A DNA stretch of 64,000 nt. It comes from Cytophagales bacterium (lineage in GTDB: Bacteria; Bacteroidota; Bacteroidia; Cytophagales; Microscillaceae). Both the position numbers and the translations under genes were made by a program. Under the pieces are notes generated by a model. It saw nothing but the letters and a program-made list of their open reading frames with translations. It did no database searches and was not told the DNA's origin. This document shows, in pieces, positions 8,752 to 18,097 of this stretch (position 1 is the stretch's first letter; each line of letters opens with the position of its first letter). Where the stretch lies: assembly GCA_013297825.1 (NCBI GenBank), contig JAAFIN010000001.1, positions 1 to 64,000 of the forward strand. Reading direction: 5' to 3'.

Positions 8752-9948
8752 CTACAATTCTGCGAGGTTGTATTGGGTATTGTTTTTATTAGTTTGTAAT
8801 GCACATTTTATTAGTTCATAAGTTGGTTTTTGAATGAAAATATTACCCAAAATATTGTCTAATTTTTCTTTACTAACTTTTATTGCTTGTTCAGATTGGT
8901 CTATTCCTATCCAATTTCTACCCAAGTTTTGTGCAGATTTTAGGGTTGTTCCTGAACCACAAAAACAATCCAAAACATAGCTATTTGGATTTGAGGAGGT
9001 TTTAATAATCAAATCCAATAAATCTGCGTTTTTTTCTGTTGGGTATAATGGATATTGTGGGTCTTTCATTTCCCAAATATCCTGTACTCTTTTGCCTTCT
9101 TGTTCATCAAAATAGATTTTTTTGCGTGGATTTCCCTTTTCTGACCATTCAATTAAACCTTCATTATCCCATTTTTCTAAGGTTTCTACATTTGTTCGCC
9201 AATGTCTGCCTTTGGGCGGTAAAATTCCTTTAAAAGCCTGTGAAGTTTTTCCGTTTTGGGTTTCGCTTGGTGCGTGTAAAGGAATTGTTGTGTAACGCCT
9301 TTTATTTTTATCAATTTTTGGAAAAAGTTTAATTTTATCTTCTTCTGTGTATGCAGTTTTAGGTTCATTCCAAATCAATTTATCAGTTTTTGAATAAAAT
9401 AAAACCATATCTTTCATATTTCCGTAACCTTTGCGAGCAAAATTTTTAGGATTGCATTTTATACGTGTGATGTCATTTTTAAAATTTTCAATACCAAAAA
9501 TTTCGTCCATTATGATTTTTACATAATGCCCAATTTTATAATCAATATGCAAATAAATAGAACCCTGTTCTGACAAAAGCATTTTGAGCAAAACCAATCT
9601 TTCACGCAAAAACTCTAAAAAATCTGTACCTTGTAATTTATCTTTGTAAGCAATTTTATCATTTTTATTATTGCTAATTGTGCTTGTTCTTTCGTCTGAA
9701 AATGTAAAAGTGTTATTGGTTGCAAAAGGTGGGTCAATATAAACCAAATCAATTTTTCCTAATAAACCTTGTTTTTCTATCAAATTTTTAAGTACAAGCA
9801 AATTTTCACCAAAAATTAATTTATTTGGGCTTACTTCGTTATTTTGTGTAGCAAATTCACTATCAAGTATTTGATTATAAATTTCTGTTTCGGTTTTTTT
9901 GTGGGGATATTGTAAGAACATTGGTATTTTGTTTTTTGTAAAAGACAT
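8752..9948 (-). CDS. Type II DNA methyltransferase (beta-class N6-A or N4-C)
   Basis: The 398-residue protein transfers a methyl group from SAM to an exocyclic amino group in DNA. The catalytic motif DPPF (D72-F75) comes before the SAM-binding motif (D327-C-F-C-G-S-G-T-T), the order of beta-class enzymes. The insert between them (about 160-300) should hold the target-recognition region. Nine base pairs separate it from the upstream endonuclease gene, so the two form an R-M operon in which this enzyme protects the host DNA. Target base and site cannot be read from sequence alone. The start MSFTKNKIPM is the first ATG after the upstream stop. Confidence 0.9.
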   Translation of the reverse strand: MSFTKNKIPMFLQYPHKKTETEIYNQILDSEFATQNNEVSPNKLIFGENLLVLKNLIEKQGLLGKIDLVYIDPPFATNNTFTFSDERTSTISNNKNDKIAYKDKLQGTDFLEFLRERLVLLKMLLSEQGSIYLHIDYKIGHYVKIIMDEIFGIENFKNDITRIKCNPKNFARKGYGNMKDMVLFYSKTDKLIWNEPKTAYTEEDKIKLFPKIDKNKRRYTTIPLHAPSETQNGKTSQAFKGILPPKGRHWRTNVETLEKWDNEGLIEWSEKGNPRKKIYFDEQEGKRVQDIWEMKDPQYPLYPTEKNADLLDLIIKTSSNPNSYVLDCFCGSGTTLKSAQNLGRNWIGIDQSEQAIKVSKEKLDNILGNIFIQKPTYELIKCALQTNKNNTQYNLAEL

Positions 9949-9957
9949 ACAAAAATC

Positions 9958-10740
9958 TTAAAGTTGATATAAAAACTCTCTCAAAACTAAGGAACTCATA
10001 ATATTGTAATCCTTGTATTTGGTTGTAACATCTCTATACATTTTGTTGTTACCTTTGATGTAAAGCACACCATCAAGAATGGCTATTTTGATAGCTTTTA
10101 CATTTGGCGTTTCTAAGGTAGAAATAGCATCAGCAAATTGTGCGTTTTGGTGACCGCCAAAATCAGTCAAAAATTTACTTTCACCAATAACATACTGTTT
10201 ATTGAAACGTGCTACAAAATCAAGCCCTTTGTCACGTTTATAATTTAAAAATTGGCTACTAAAATTTGCTAATTCTTGGTCACTTCCATTCAAAATAGCA
10301 TCTTTGTCTGAACTTATAAATTCTTCTAATTCAACGGGTTGTATGCCTAATGGTTTTCTATTTAACCATCTACGAAAAAATGGCCCAATTTGTCTATTTG
10401 TTTCTTTTGGCTCTGTGCATTTCTCAAAAATCTTGTCAAGCCCCATTTCGTATAATCTTCCACAAATTCGGTTTATTGTTCTTGGATTTCGTTCTATGGA
10501 AGAAATATCACGTTTTAGAAAAGCAATGTAGCTGTCTTTTATTGGAAATAAATCTAATTTTAATAACTCTTTGAGGAGTAATTCATTATCTTGTTCTAAA
10601 AATGCTTGTTCTACGCTTTCCCAAGATGTTTGATTGATTTCTCTAATTCCTTCAGGAATTGTAGGATAAACATAGAACAAATCATCAAGATATGATTTTT
10701 GATTGGCATATTCAATGCTTAATGCTGTCCAATAATTCAT
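9958..10740 (-). CDS. Type II restriction endonuclease, PD-(D/E)XK type
   Basis: This 260-residue protein is the partner of the methyltransferase just downstream and should cleave unmethylated DNA at the same site. A PD-(D/E)XK-like core is visible: D174 in KGLDFVARF and E187-S-K189 in YVIGESKFL, the usual spacing of two adjacent strands. The N-terminal half is helical and may bind DNA or dimerise. The endonuclease gene comes first in the operon, which usually needs extra delay control after transfer; no controller (C) gene is seen. The assignment is based on the motif plus context. Confidence 0.82.
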   Translation of the reverse strand: MNYWTALSIEYANQKSYLDDLFYVYPTIPEGIREINQTSWESVEQAFLEQDNELLLKELLKLDLFPIKDSYIAFLKRDISSIERNPRTINRICGRLYEMGLDKIFEKCTEPKETNRQIGPFFRRWLNRKPLGIQPVELEEFISSDKDAILNGSDQELANFSSQFLNYKRDKGLDFVARFNKQYVIGESKFLTDFGGHQNAQFADAISTLETPNVKAIKIAILDGVLYIKGNNKMYRDVTTKYKDYNIMSSLVLREFLYQL

Positions 10741-10796
10741 AATAGTTTTTTCACAAAGTTAAAGTATTTTTTGGGTTTCTCAAATTGACATATAAT

Positions 10797-11750
10797 TTAT
10801 ATTACAAACATCTGCATTCCCCCCAAAATCAAATACATTGCAATCGTCCAAATCAACGAACAAAGTTCAAGTATTTTAGCCCAAAAGGCATTTTTTTTTG
10901 ATAAAAGCAAAAATGCAGGCAACAAACAAAGTAAAAAAATACAACCCAAAATCCACAATGAAATATTGCCTAATCCTGCAAAAATACTCGCCCCAATCGC
11001 ACAACCAAACGTCATAAAAAGCACAAAAATCCACAAAAAAATCGCATTTTTCATACCCAACATAGCACTATAAGTTAATACACCTTCCGCTTCTTGTGAA
11101 GGAATTCGGATTTTTCTGCCAATTTCTAAAACCAAACCATTAAAATAAGACACCAAAAAGAAAAAAAACAAACCAAAAGGCATATTTTTTATATCTAAAA
11201 ACCAATCTAATCCACTTACATAAATATCCACAATCGGAATAATCGCAATGTGTGAGATTACATAAAAAAATTGATTTTTTTTGAGCCAATTTTTTACAAA
11301 AAATTCCTTTCCCATCAAATACAAATATCCCATTACAAACACATACAAATAAAGCATTTTTGGAAAAAATAGTATTTGTAAAATAATTTGTAAAAAAATA
11401 ATCCCCACACCCAAATAAAATAATTCTGCCAAAGAAACCAATCCACGAGGCACAGGCAAGGATTTGCGAAACAAAATATCATCATCATTGTCTTTGTGTT
11501 CGTCAGATATACGAAGTAATAAAAATAAACTCATTGCCATAAAAACACCCATAAAATACGTATTCAACGAAACAAAATGCTTTTTTTGGGTGCAAATACA
11601 AGAATATGCAATGGCAGAAAAACTAAATGATGCAATCAAAATTCCGTGTAATAATACAGGAAAACGCTCTTTTTGGTACAAATAAAATCGCACAAAAATA
11701 TTTGCGTTATTTTCTGATATTTTGCTAAATTCGTTTTGATTTTTGGGCAT
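10797..11750 (-). CDS. UbiA-superfamily-like polytopic membrane protein
   Basis: A 317-residue integral membrane protein with about eight or nine hydrophobic helices. After the second helix it has RISDEHKDNDDD followed by RKSLPVPRGLV. This resembles the first Asp-rich motif of UbiA prenyltransferases, which bind prenyl diphosphate through Mg2+ and attach it to aromatic or other acceptors. The second Asp-rich motif is not obvious: VSGLDWFLDIKN (about residues 180-190) is a weak candidate. The acceptor cannot be inferred; no quinone or haem genes are nearby. A repeat array stands directly before its start. Confidence 0.6.
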   Translation of the reverse strand: MPKNQNEFSKISENNANIFVRFYLYQKERFPVLLHGILIASFSFSAIAYSCICTQKKHFVSLNTYFMGVFMAMSLFLLLRISDEHKDNDDDILFRKSLPVPRGLVSLAELFYLGVGIIFLQIILQILFFPKMLYLYVFVMGYLYLMGKEFFVKNWLKKNQFFYVISHIAIIPIVDIYVSGLDWFLDIKNMPFGLFFFFLVSYFNGLVLEIGRKIRIPSQEAEGVLTYSAMLGMKNAIFLWIFVLFMTFGCAIGASIFAGLGNISLWILGCIFLLCLLPAFLLLSKKNAFWAKILELCSLIWTIAMYLILGGMQMFVI

Positions 11751-11756
11751 TTGTGA

Positions 11757-11885
11757 AGGTATCAGGAAAAAGGTGTCAGGTATCAGGAAAAAGGTGTCAG
11801 GTATCAGGAAAAAGGTATCAGGTATCAGGAAAAAGGTGTCAGGTATCAGGAAAAAGGTGTCAGGAAAAAGGTGTCAGGTATCAGG
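11757..11885. repeat. 21-bp tandem repeat array (family C)
   Basis: Five nearly identical 21-bp units beginning AGGTATCAGG are followed by a 14-bp partial unit and a final 10-bp piece. One unit carries a G-to-A change. The unit length being a multiple of three creates an open frame encoding GIRKKVS repeats, but this is not considered a gene. The array starts six bases upstream of the minus-strand start codon at 11750. Confidence 0.9.
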
Positions 11886-11984
11886 AATAAATACAAGTTT
11901 TATTTTTGAAAAAAAGAAAATTACATTTATTTTGGTATAATTTGTTAATCTTTTTTTAAATTACAAAAAAAAAGGCTAAGTTTT

Positions 11985-12015
11985 TTGAGATTACATTTTT
12001 AAAATTTTAAATTTG
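11985..12015 (+). promoter_or_regulatory. Candidate promoter of DUF1573 lipoprotein gene
   Basis: TTG at 11985-11987 and TAAATTTG at 12008-12015, separated by 20 bp, match the Bacteroidota TTG / TAnnTTTG consensus. The start codon lies about 50 bp downstream. Confidence 0.55.
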
Positions 12016-12065
12016 CATAAAATTTCTTAAAAGAACATTAAAAAACACATTTCTTTTTTACAAAT

Positions 12066-12632
12066 ATGAATAAAGTATTGCTTAATACCACTAAAATATT
12101 GCTTTTTGCAGGTATTTTTGGACTAAATATCGCTTGTCAAAATAACAAAGGAGGAGAGGCTTCTGCTGATAAAAAACTTGGTGCAGAAACAAATGTTTCA
12201 CTCAAAAATAACAAAGCAAGCGCAGAAAATCAAGTACAAGATAACAAACAACCTGCTTCAGATATTCCTACACCTGCCAAAGGCGAAGAACCTGCATTTA
12301 AGTTTGAAACCATAGAACACAATTTTGGTCAAATCAAAGAGGGTCAAATTGTAAAACACACCTTCAAATTTAAAAATATAGGCAAAAGCCCGCTTGTGAT
12401 TAAAGATGCTACCGCAACTTGTGGTTGTACTGTACCAAAAAAACCACAAAACCCAATCGCTCCAGGTGGTGATGGTGAGATAGAAGTAGAATTTAATAGT
12501 AGTGGAAAAAGTGGTGTGCAAGAAAAAGACATCACAGTTACTGCTAATACCATTCCTGCAGAAACCAAACTAAAAATCAAAGGAACTGTTGATAATATTT
12601 CACAAATGCAAGGACCTTTGCAAAAGAAATAA
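12066..12632 (+). CDS. DUF1573 lipoprotein
   Basis: The 188-residue product has a hydrophobic signal followed by a lipobox-like NIAC (Cys about residue 24), so it is probably a lipoprotein. A low-complexity linker rich in Lys, Ala and Gln (about 25-75) leads into a DUF1573 domain (about 80-180). Its hallmarks are FETIEHNFGQIKEGQ, TFKFKNIGKSPLVI, the cysteine motif TCGCTVP and the repeated-strand ending. The fold is immunoglobulin-like and of unknown function. A second DUF1573 protein without lipobox is at 27892-28317. Confidence 0.88.
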   Translation: MNKVLLNTTKILLFAGIFGLNIACQNNKGGEASADKKLGAETNVSLKNNKASAENQVQDNKQPASDIPTPAKGEEPAFKFETIEHNFGQIKEGQIVKHTFKFKNIGKSPLVIKDATATCGCTVPKKPQNPIAPGGDGEIEVEFNSSGKSGVQEKDITVTANTIPAETKLKIKGTVDNISQMQGPLQKK

Positions 12633-12636
12633 ATTT

Positions 12637-12780
12637 AATGGTAAATGGTAAATGAAACAGCCAAATCAGAGCAGGATTTTTAGGATTGAATACAGATTTA
12701 CAGGATTAAATACAAAAAAAAATCAGTAAATAATGCGTGAAAAATAAACTAATACAAATTTTCACAGATTTTTTTTTAAA
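12637..12780. repeat. Repeat families A and E
   Basis: GGTAAATGGTAAATGAAACAGCC (reversed family A) follows the stop codon almost directly. It is followed by family E sequence containing TACAGATTTACAGGATTAAA and TTTTCACAGATTTTTTTT. Nothing else is visible in the gap. Confidence 0.6.
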
Positions 12781-12814
12781 TTATCCAATTTAGAATTTAT
12801 ACATTCCTCAAAAC

Positions 12815-12852
12815 AAAAAAGCCTTTCATTTTCACAATGAAAGGCTTTTTTG
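12815..12852. terminator. Bidirectional terminator
   Basis: GCCTTTCATT (12821-12830) pairs with AATGAAAGGC (12836-12845), with A run on the left and T run on the right. It separates two convergent genes. Confidence 0.85.
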
Positions 12853-12874
12853 TTTTTATGATTTTTTATTTTTT

Positions 12875-13750
12875 TTAAAATTTAGAATTTTCTATGGGTT
12901 CATTAGGAAAAATCCATTTTTGACAAAAAAGAATTTTATATAATTTTTTGCCCAAAGGAATCTCAAAAACACAATATTTTATCCCTTTGCTTTTGGTTTC
13001 AGGTGTAAAAAAATGCACATTTCCCCTTACATTTTGTTGTGGTGCAAGTATATTGCTATGCAATGCCACATTACGCCAATAATCTTTTTCTACTTCTGCG
13101 ATTCGCTCTGTAACTTCATTTCGCACAGCACTATTCGCAGAAGCCTGCATAATCCCAAAACCAAGTCCTTGCATTCCCGAACCTATATTTTTGGTGTTTT
13201 GGTTGCTTTGTGATTGTTTTCGGTCATTGTGTTGTGGGTTTTGTGTAGCTTCTTTTATACTGCCTACGGTTTTTACAACTGTTCCTGTAACGCCAACTAC
13301 TGCTCCCAAAACTGTCCAAAAACCTGCGGAACTTTTCCCTGCACGTGCTTGTGCTTGTTGTCGGTCTAATTCAGCGATTTTGATGTAAGGGTCTTTAGTA
13401 CGCAAATAATGCTTGTGTTCTGACATTGTGGAGTCATTGAATATTTTGTAACGCATTTTGTGTGGATAAACTTCAACGCTTTCATTGGTTTTCAAATTAA
13501 TAATTCCTACATTCATCACAAGATGCTCGTCATATTCGTCATAATGACTAAATTGCATATTGATTTGCAAACTGTCTTCTGTATCATCAATAAATGCGTC
13601 TGTCATAGTTGTTTTTTGTGCAAAATTTTGGTGTTCCACAGGACGCATACGCAAAATTGGCTTTGCAGAAAAACAACTCGTAAGCATATAACATACAAAA
13701 AGTACAAGAAAAGAATTTTTTGTTAGAAAATAACTTAAATTTTTGTTCAT
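12875..13750 (-). CDS. Hypothetical lipoprotein
   Basis: A 291-residue protein with an N-terminal signal ending in the lipobox LTSC (Cys26). An N-terminal part (about 30-130) of beta character is followed by a Gly/Val-rich hydrophobic stretch (about 145-168, FWTVLGAVVGVTGTVV), then a Gln/Asn-rich linker and a C-terminal beta segment ending in KYCVFEIPLGKK. The hydrophobic stretch resembles glycine-zipper segments that can insert into membranes (inference). No family recognised. It is convergent with the DUF1573 gene. Confidence 0.65.
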   Translation of the reverse strand: MNKNLSYFLTKNSFLVLFVCYMLTSCFSAKPILRMRPVEHQNFAQKTTMTDAFIDDTEDSLQINMQFSHYDEYDEHLVMNVGIINLKTNESVEVYPHKMRYKIFNDSTMSEHKHYLRTKDPYIKIAELDRQQAQARAGKSSAGFWTVLGAVVGVTGTVVKTVGSIKEATQNPQHNDRKQSQSNQNTKNIGSGMQGLGFGIMQASANSAVRNEVTERIAEVEKDYWRNVALHSNILAPQQNVRGNVHFFTPETKSKGIKYCVFEIPLGKKLYKILFCQKWIFPNEPIENSKF

Positions 13751-13949
13751 AAAAAAAATGAAAATAGTATAAAAAAATTAAAATGGATTGAGAAAAATGA
13801 ACAATTTATGTGGTTTTTATTGCAAATATGAAATTTATTAAGAAGTCATTAACAATGCAAAGCATAAAATTCTTACATTTTTATAAAAAGACTTAAAAAA
13901 ATAAAATGGTTGCCTGAAAATTTTTGAAAAAAATCTGAAAATTGATTTT

Positions 13950-15062
13950 TTAAGCACTAATAAGTTTGTAAAAAACCTTTGCAAAATAAGGCGAAAGCGA
14001 AACACCTTTTGTGCCTAATCCATTCATCAAAGCAAGTTGTTTGTACTGTGAATGAATTAACAAAAAAGGCTCTCTATTTTTGGAGGCAGGGCGTATGCCT
14101 GCTTGTTGGTCAATAATCGTGTAAGGAATTTTGAGAAAATTATCCAATTTTTCGGTTAATTCTTTGCGTGCATTTTCGCTGATTTCTTCGCTCATATTTC
14201 CCCATTCGTAAGTTGCACCTACGGTAATAGTTTGGTCAATATTAGGCAAAACAAAAAGCCCTTCTTGACTAATAATTCCTTCTAAAAAATGATTTTCTGC
14301 ATTGATTGTATTATTTTCATCAATATTTTTAGGCAAAATTTTAATCCATTCACCTTTTACAAAATTAAAATCAAGGTTTTGAAAAAAAGGATTTTTTTGT
14401 GCTTCAATGCCCTCACAAAAGATAATTTTTTTAGCTTTTAAGGTAATTTCTGTATTATTTTCTAAAAAATTATTAGGAAAATCATTAGGAAAATCATTAG
14501 GAAAACTATAAGTAATATAATTATCAAAAAAAGAAATTTTTTCATAATCAAAAAAATGTTCAGATAATAAATTTTCTTTTTTGAGATAATTTCTAAAATT
14601 TTCTAATAAAATATTTACCTCCACTTGATACGATTGTAAAGTTTGCCAACCGCCCAAAGGATTATCAATATACTGTCCAAAATGTGCATTATCTGCTTCT
14701 ACGCTACAAAAATCCGCCCATTCCGATTGTGCAGTACGCACATACCATTCATTTTGATTTTCTATGCTTTTGAAAGTACGATAAACGGGCAATTTTCTTA
14801 AAAATTTTATCTTTAAAAAATCTTCAAAACGTGTATAAAAATCTACCAAATAAGGAAATATGATATCTGCTTGCCACGATTTGGTAAGGCGTTTGCCTGT
14901 GATAGGATTGCAAATTCCTGCAGAAACACGTGAGGAACTATTTTTTTTGAAATAATCTATCACAAATATTGTTTTATTTTGATTTAATAATTCAAAAGCA
15001 ATATTAGTTCCTGCAATTCCCTGTCCTATGATGAGATAATCAAATTCGTAATTGAGTTTCAT
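13950..15062 (-). CDS. FAD-dependent oxidoreductase (DAO family)
   Basis: The 370-residue protein begins with a Rossmann FAD-binding motif, YLIIGQGIAGTNIAFELL (about residues 9-26), followed by an acidic strand end at VIDYF. A GIRPASKNREPFL segment and GLGTKGVSLSPYFA near the C-terminus are typical of the D-amino-acid/glycine oxidase (DAO) fold, where they shape the flavin site. The substrate is not apparent. About residues 190-205 contain three near copies of FPND encoded by a 12-bp DNA repeat, a local slippage expansion. The gene follows the secreted protein at 15084 in the same direction with a 21-bp gap and may be co-transcribed. Confidence 0.8.
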   Translation of the reverse strand: MKLNYEFDYLIIGQGIAGTNIAFELLNQNKTIFVIDYFKKNSSSRVSAGICNPITGKRLTKSWQADIIFPYLVDFYTRFEDFLKIKFLRKLPVYRTFKSIENQNEWYVRTAQSEWADFCSVEADNAHFGQYIDNPLGGWQTLQSYQVEVNILLENFRNYLKKENLLSEHFFDYEKISFFDNYITYSFPNDFPNDFPNNFLENNTEITLKAKKIIFCEGIEAQKNPFFQNLDFNFVKGEWIKILPKNIDENNTINAENHFLEGIISQEGLFVLPNIDQTITVGATYEWGNMSEEISENARKELTEKLDNFLKIPYTIIDQQAGIRPASKNREPFLLIHSQYKQLALMNGLGTKGVSLSPYFAKVFYKLISA

Positions 15063-15083
15063 TTTTGTACTATTTTTTTTGTA

Positions 15084-17036
15084 CTATTTTTTTTTATTTT
15101 TTGACATTTTATCAGAAAACAACGGTTTTAAGTACAGATACTTATCTCCTTGTTTTTTAAATACATATTCCTGCCAAAATTTTTCATCTTCTAAAAATTC
15201 CCAATTATGTGAATAATTCCCATCTAACCAACTATCTGTGAGTTTTAGAATTTTATTATCTGAAATTTCTTGTGCATAAGCATAGAATGTTCCTTTGTCT
15301 TTCCAATGAACCCAATCGTCATCTCTGGGTTCATCTTTTGTTTCATCTTTTGGAATTTCTTTTTTATGTTGTATGTTTGATATTTTTTGATTTAATATTT
15401 CAGGTTTAAAGTATAACCATTCATAAATTTCTTGTTTTTCATCATCAAACAAAAAGAAATGAAGTTTTGGATTACCTTTTTTACCTTGTAAAGCGTAACA
15501 ATTTATGTAATATTTTAATGAAAGATGTTGAAAGCCTGAACCATTACAACAAAATATTTCTTTGTTATTATTTTTCATAATGCTATCAAACTTTTCGAGC
15601 AAAGGTATTTTTGATACACCTAAATCTTCATCATTAAAATTATACTTTAGTGAGGTTTCTTCTTCCAAAATATTATTTGCAACAAATTCATAAGTATCTT
15701 TATATTTTTCCTTTTTGAGTGCTAATTGTTTTAGCTCTTTAATCTTTATTAGATTTACTCTTTTTTTCAAATAATTTGGATTTTTATCTTTGTCCATTAT
15801 TTTTTTTACATCTTCAATGTCTTCTGAATAATCCACGATTGTTTTTTCAAAAAATTTTGTTTCCCAAAAATCTGGGTTTGGTTCTACGCTCAACTCGTTA
15901 AAGAAATTATACTCAATTAAACGAAATGGATAAATTTTTTTGGCATCTCCCAAACTATAGTCTTTTGTTTTAAAATGGTTATATCCTTGTCCATTGCCAC
16001 TACTATTTATATACCATTTTCCCTTATAAAAAACCCCAAGTACAGTTTCAAAATTGTACGCATCATATTGTTCTTTGGTTTGTTTGCCAGTTTGCCCCTC
16101 AATCCCCACAGATGAATAATGTTTTTTTCCCCAAATAAAAGCAACAAATTTTTGTTTGTCAGGACTAAAAAAACCTTGATGATAGAAATATTTATCATTA
16201 GGAATTGTGTCTGATGTTTTATTTTCCAATGAAATATTCTTTGTTCTTCTAAATTGCATTATTCTTTTATTTTCTGAAATAATCTTATAAATTTCAGTAT
16301 TGATAGGTTGGTCATAAATTTTTTCTACAAGATATTTTCGTTGTTGTTTTATAATTTCATTTTTGTTTATAAAATTCACAGTGGGTAATATATACTCAAA
16401 AATTTCTTTTCCAAATTTCATACAGACATCTCTTGATGCCCTAAAAAATTTAGTTATTTCTTTTTTTGCGAATTGTGCATCAGTTTCAAACTTTGTTGTG
16501 TTGTCATATTCTCTATGAAAAATAATATCACCTTTTTCATTGTCATACAAAAAACCTTTTATTTTTGTAAAAAATTTTTCTTTAATTTTACCATAATGAA
16601 CTTCAGAAAAACCTATTAAAAACCTAACATTTTTTTCGGTTGCTATTTTTTTCAATTCTTCTATATTGATTGTTGTTTTTTTGTCAGCAACGAACAACAA
16701 TAAACTATCTTCTTTTAAACCTTCTTTTAATTCTTTTCTCAATGTTCCTTCCAACAGCAAAGAAACTGAATTATACAGATTAACTTGATTTGCTATATTA
16801 CTCAAATTTTGTAAATATATTTTTTGATTGGTTTTTGCACTATTTATTTTATCTGGAGAGGTCATTTCCTTTATGTTATTTTGCATTAAAGGATACAAAG
16901 AATCAGCCATTGGTTGAAAACTTTTATCAATTATCATATTTTCAGGCAAAAAAATAGCAATAGAAACACTTTTTTTTTGAGCAAAAGCATTTTTCACAAC
17001 AAAAAAACAAATTAAAGAGTAAATTAAAAATCTCAT
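15084..17036 (-). CDS. Large secreted protein of unknown function
   Basis: This 650-residue product has a signal peptide (MRFLIYSLICFFVV, cleavage near AFAQ). No transmembrane segment or catalytic motif is visible beyond it. The mature protein is rich in Lys, Glu, Tyr and Phe, and contains alternating segments with charged loops. The first third (about 25-235) resembles TolB-N-like sequences in reading SIAIFLPENMIID... and a later helix-rich segment, but not enough to assign. Genes around it give no functional hint. Confidence 0.6.
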   Translation of the reverse strand: MRFLIYSLICFFVVKNAFAQKKSVSIAIFLPENMIIDKSFQPMADSLYPLMQNNIKEMTSPDKINSAKTNQKIYLQNLSNIANQVNLYNSVSLLLEGTLRKELKEGLKEDSLLLFVADKKTTINIEELKKIATEKNVRFLIGFSEVHYGKIKEKFFTKIKGFLYDNEKGDIIFHREYDNTTKFETDAQFAKKEITKFFRASRDVCMKFGKEIFEYILPTVNFINKNEIIKQQRKYLVEKIYDQPINTEIYKIISENKRIMQFRRTKNISLENKTSDTIPNDKYFYHQGFFSPDKQKFVAFIWGKKHYSSVGIEGQTGKQTKEQYDAYNFETVLGVFYKGKWYINSSGNGQGYNHFKTKDYSLGDAKKIYPFRLIEYNFFNELSVEPNPDFWETKFFEKTIVDYSEDIEDVKKIMDKDKNPNYLKKRVNLIKIKELKQLALKKEKYKDTYEFVANNILEEETSLKYNFNDEDLGVSKIPLLEKFDSIMKNNNKEIFCCNGSGFQHLSLKYYINCYALQGKKGNPKLHFFLFDDEKQEIYEWLYFKPEILNQKISNIQHKKEIPKDETKDEPRDDDWVHWKDKGTFYAYAQEISDNKILKLTDSWLDGNYSHNWEFLEDEKFWQEYVFKKQGDKYLYLKPLFSDKMSKNKKK

Positions 17037-17147
17037 AAAAATTGGGGAAATTAAATTAAATGGTGTTTTTTATAATTCTAATTTTAGGTCATTAAAAATA
17101 ATCATAAAATTATTAGATAATGGTATGAAAAGTTAAAAAAATGCTGG

Positions 17148-17972
17148 TTATTCATCATTCAAGATTTTATCTATTTCCTTCAAAGCAACCAAAGCACCTT
17201 TGTTAATGCCAATATGAGGCGGTTTTATCGCAAAATCATTTGGATTGATGCGTATAACTTTGGCGTTGTGTTCTGTTTTGAGCATACGTGTTTTTATTCT
17301 CACCGTTTGGACGTGAGGGCCTGAACCAATCTCAAAAACAACCATATTTTTGCCTTTATTTTTTTCTAAAAAAGCCTGAAAATTTGCGTCTTGTGCTTTA
17401 GAATGAGTATTGACATAAGTCGCATCTCTAAACATATATACATTTGGGCGTGCAGGCAATCCAGTAAAGGGCGAAATGGGAAAAATGCCTTTTTTTGCGT
17501 TTTCTACGATTTCATTTCCTGAAATTTCATTTTTCCAAATTTTACTTGAAATATGAGTATCTTGTTCTTGAAAATACGCCAAAGTTCCGTGCAGTTCACG
17601 CACTTTATTTTCCTCAAAACCTGCTTTTTGAAAATGCCCATCTATGTTAGACGTAAGTGCAAAATAATCCAAATTATATTTTGCAATCCATTTTTTTAAA
17701 ATATAAAAACCTTCGTGTGGAGGCGTGTCGTGGTATTGTTGCAGACGACTTCCAAACATTTCCCAAACATACTTTGGATTGTCTATAAAACTTTGTGGAT
17801 TTACCACATCAAAAACTGTTTTACCATCATTTTCAGTTTCTACTGCTCCCCATTGTCCGCCTTCGCCTCTATAATCAGGCAAACCTGAATCTCTGCCCAT
17901 TCCTGCACCTGTATTGATTACAATAGCTTGAGCATTTTCAAGCCATAATTTTATAGTTTGTAGTTCTGTCAT
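17148..17972 (-). CDS. Sir2-family NAD-dependent protein, lacking the zinc cysteines
   Basis: A 274-residue sirtuin-fold protein. NAD-binding GAGMGRDSGLPDYRG (about 22-36), SNID (108-111) and the catalytic-type histidine in RELHGT (H128) are present, so NAD-dependent deacylation or ADP-ribosyl chemistry is plausible. Classical sirtuins carry four zinc-binding Cys after the catalytic His; here that region (about 130-175) has none. The later motif VFEIGSGPHVQTVR is kept in a variant form. Similar zinc-less SIR2 proteins exist among bacteria and some act in other NAD chemistry. No macrodomain or lipoate gene is adjacent. Confidence 0.82.
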   Translation of the reverse strand: MTELQTIKLWLENAQAIVINTGAGMGRDSGLPDYRGEGGQWGAVETENDGKTVFDVVNPQSFIDNPKYVWEMFGSRLQQYHDTPPHEGFYILKKWIAKYNLDYFALTSNIDGHFQKAGFEENKVRELHGTLAYFQEQDTHISSKIWKNEISGNEIVENAKKGIFPISPFTGLPARPNVYMFRDATYVNTHSKAQDANFQAFLEKNKGKNMVVFEIGSGPHVQTVRIKTRMLKTEHNAKVIRINPNDFAIKPPHIGINKGALVALKEIDKILNDE

Positions 17973-18097
17973 TTTTATTATATTTTTTATGTGTAAAAAA
18001 ATGCGTGAAAATTATTTTTGTATAATTGCAAAGATAAATATTTTTGATTGTTTTTTGTACTTATACAAAAGCAATTTTTCTCTTAAATAAATTTGAT

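Noticed and set aside
11743-11940. Open frame encoding repeated GIRKKVS units on the plus strand
   Set aside because: It is a by-product of a 21-bp tandem repeat whose length is a multiple of three; there is no other coding evidence.
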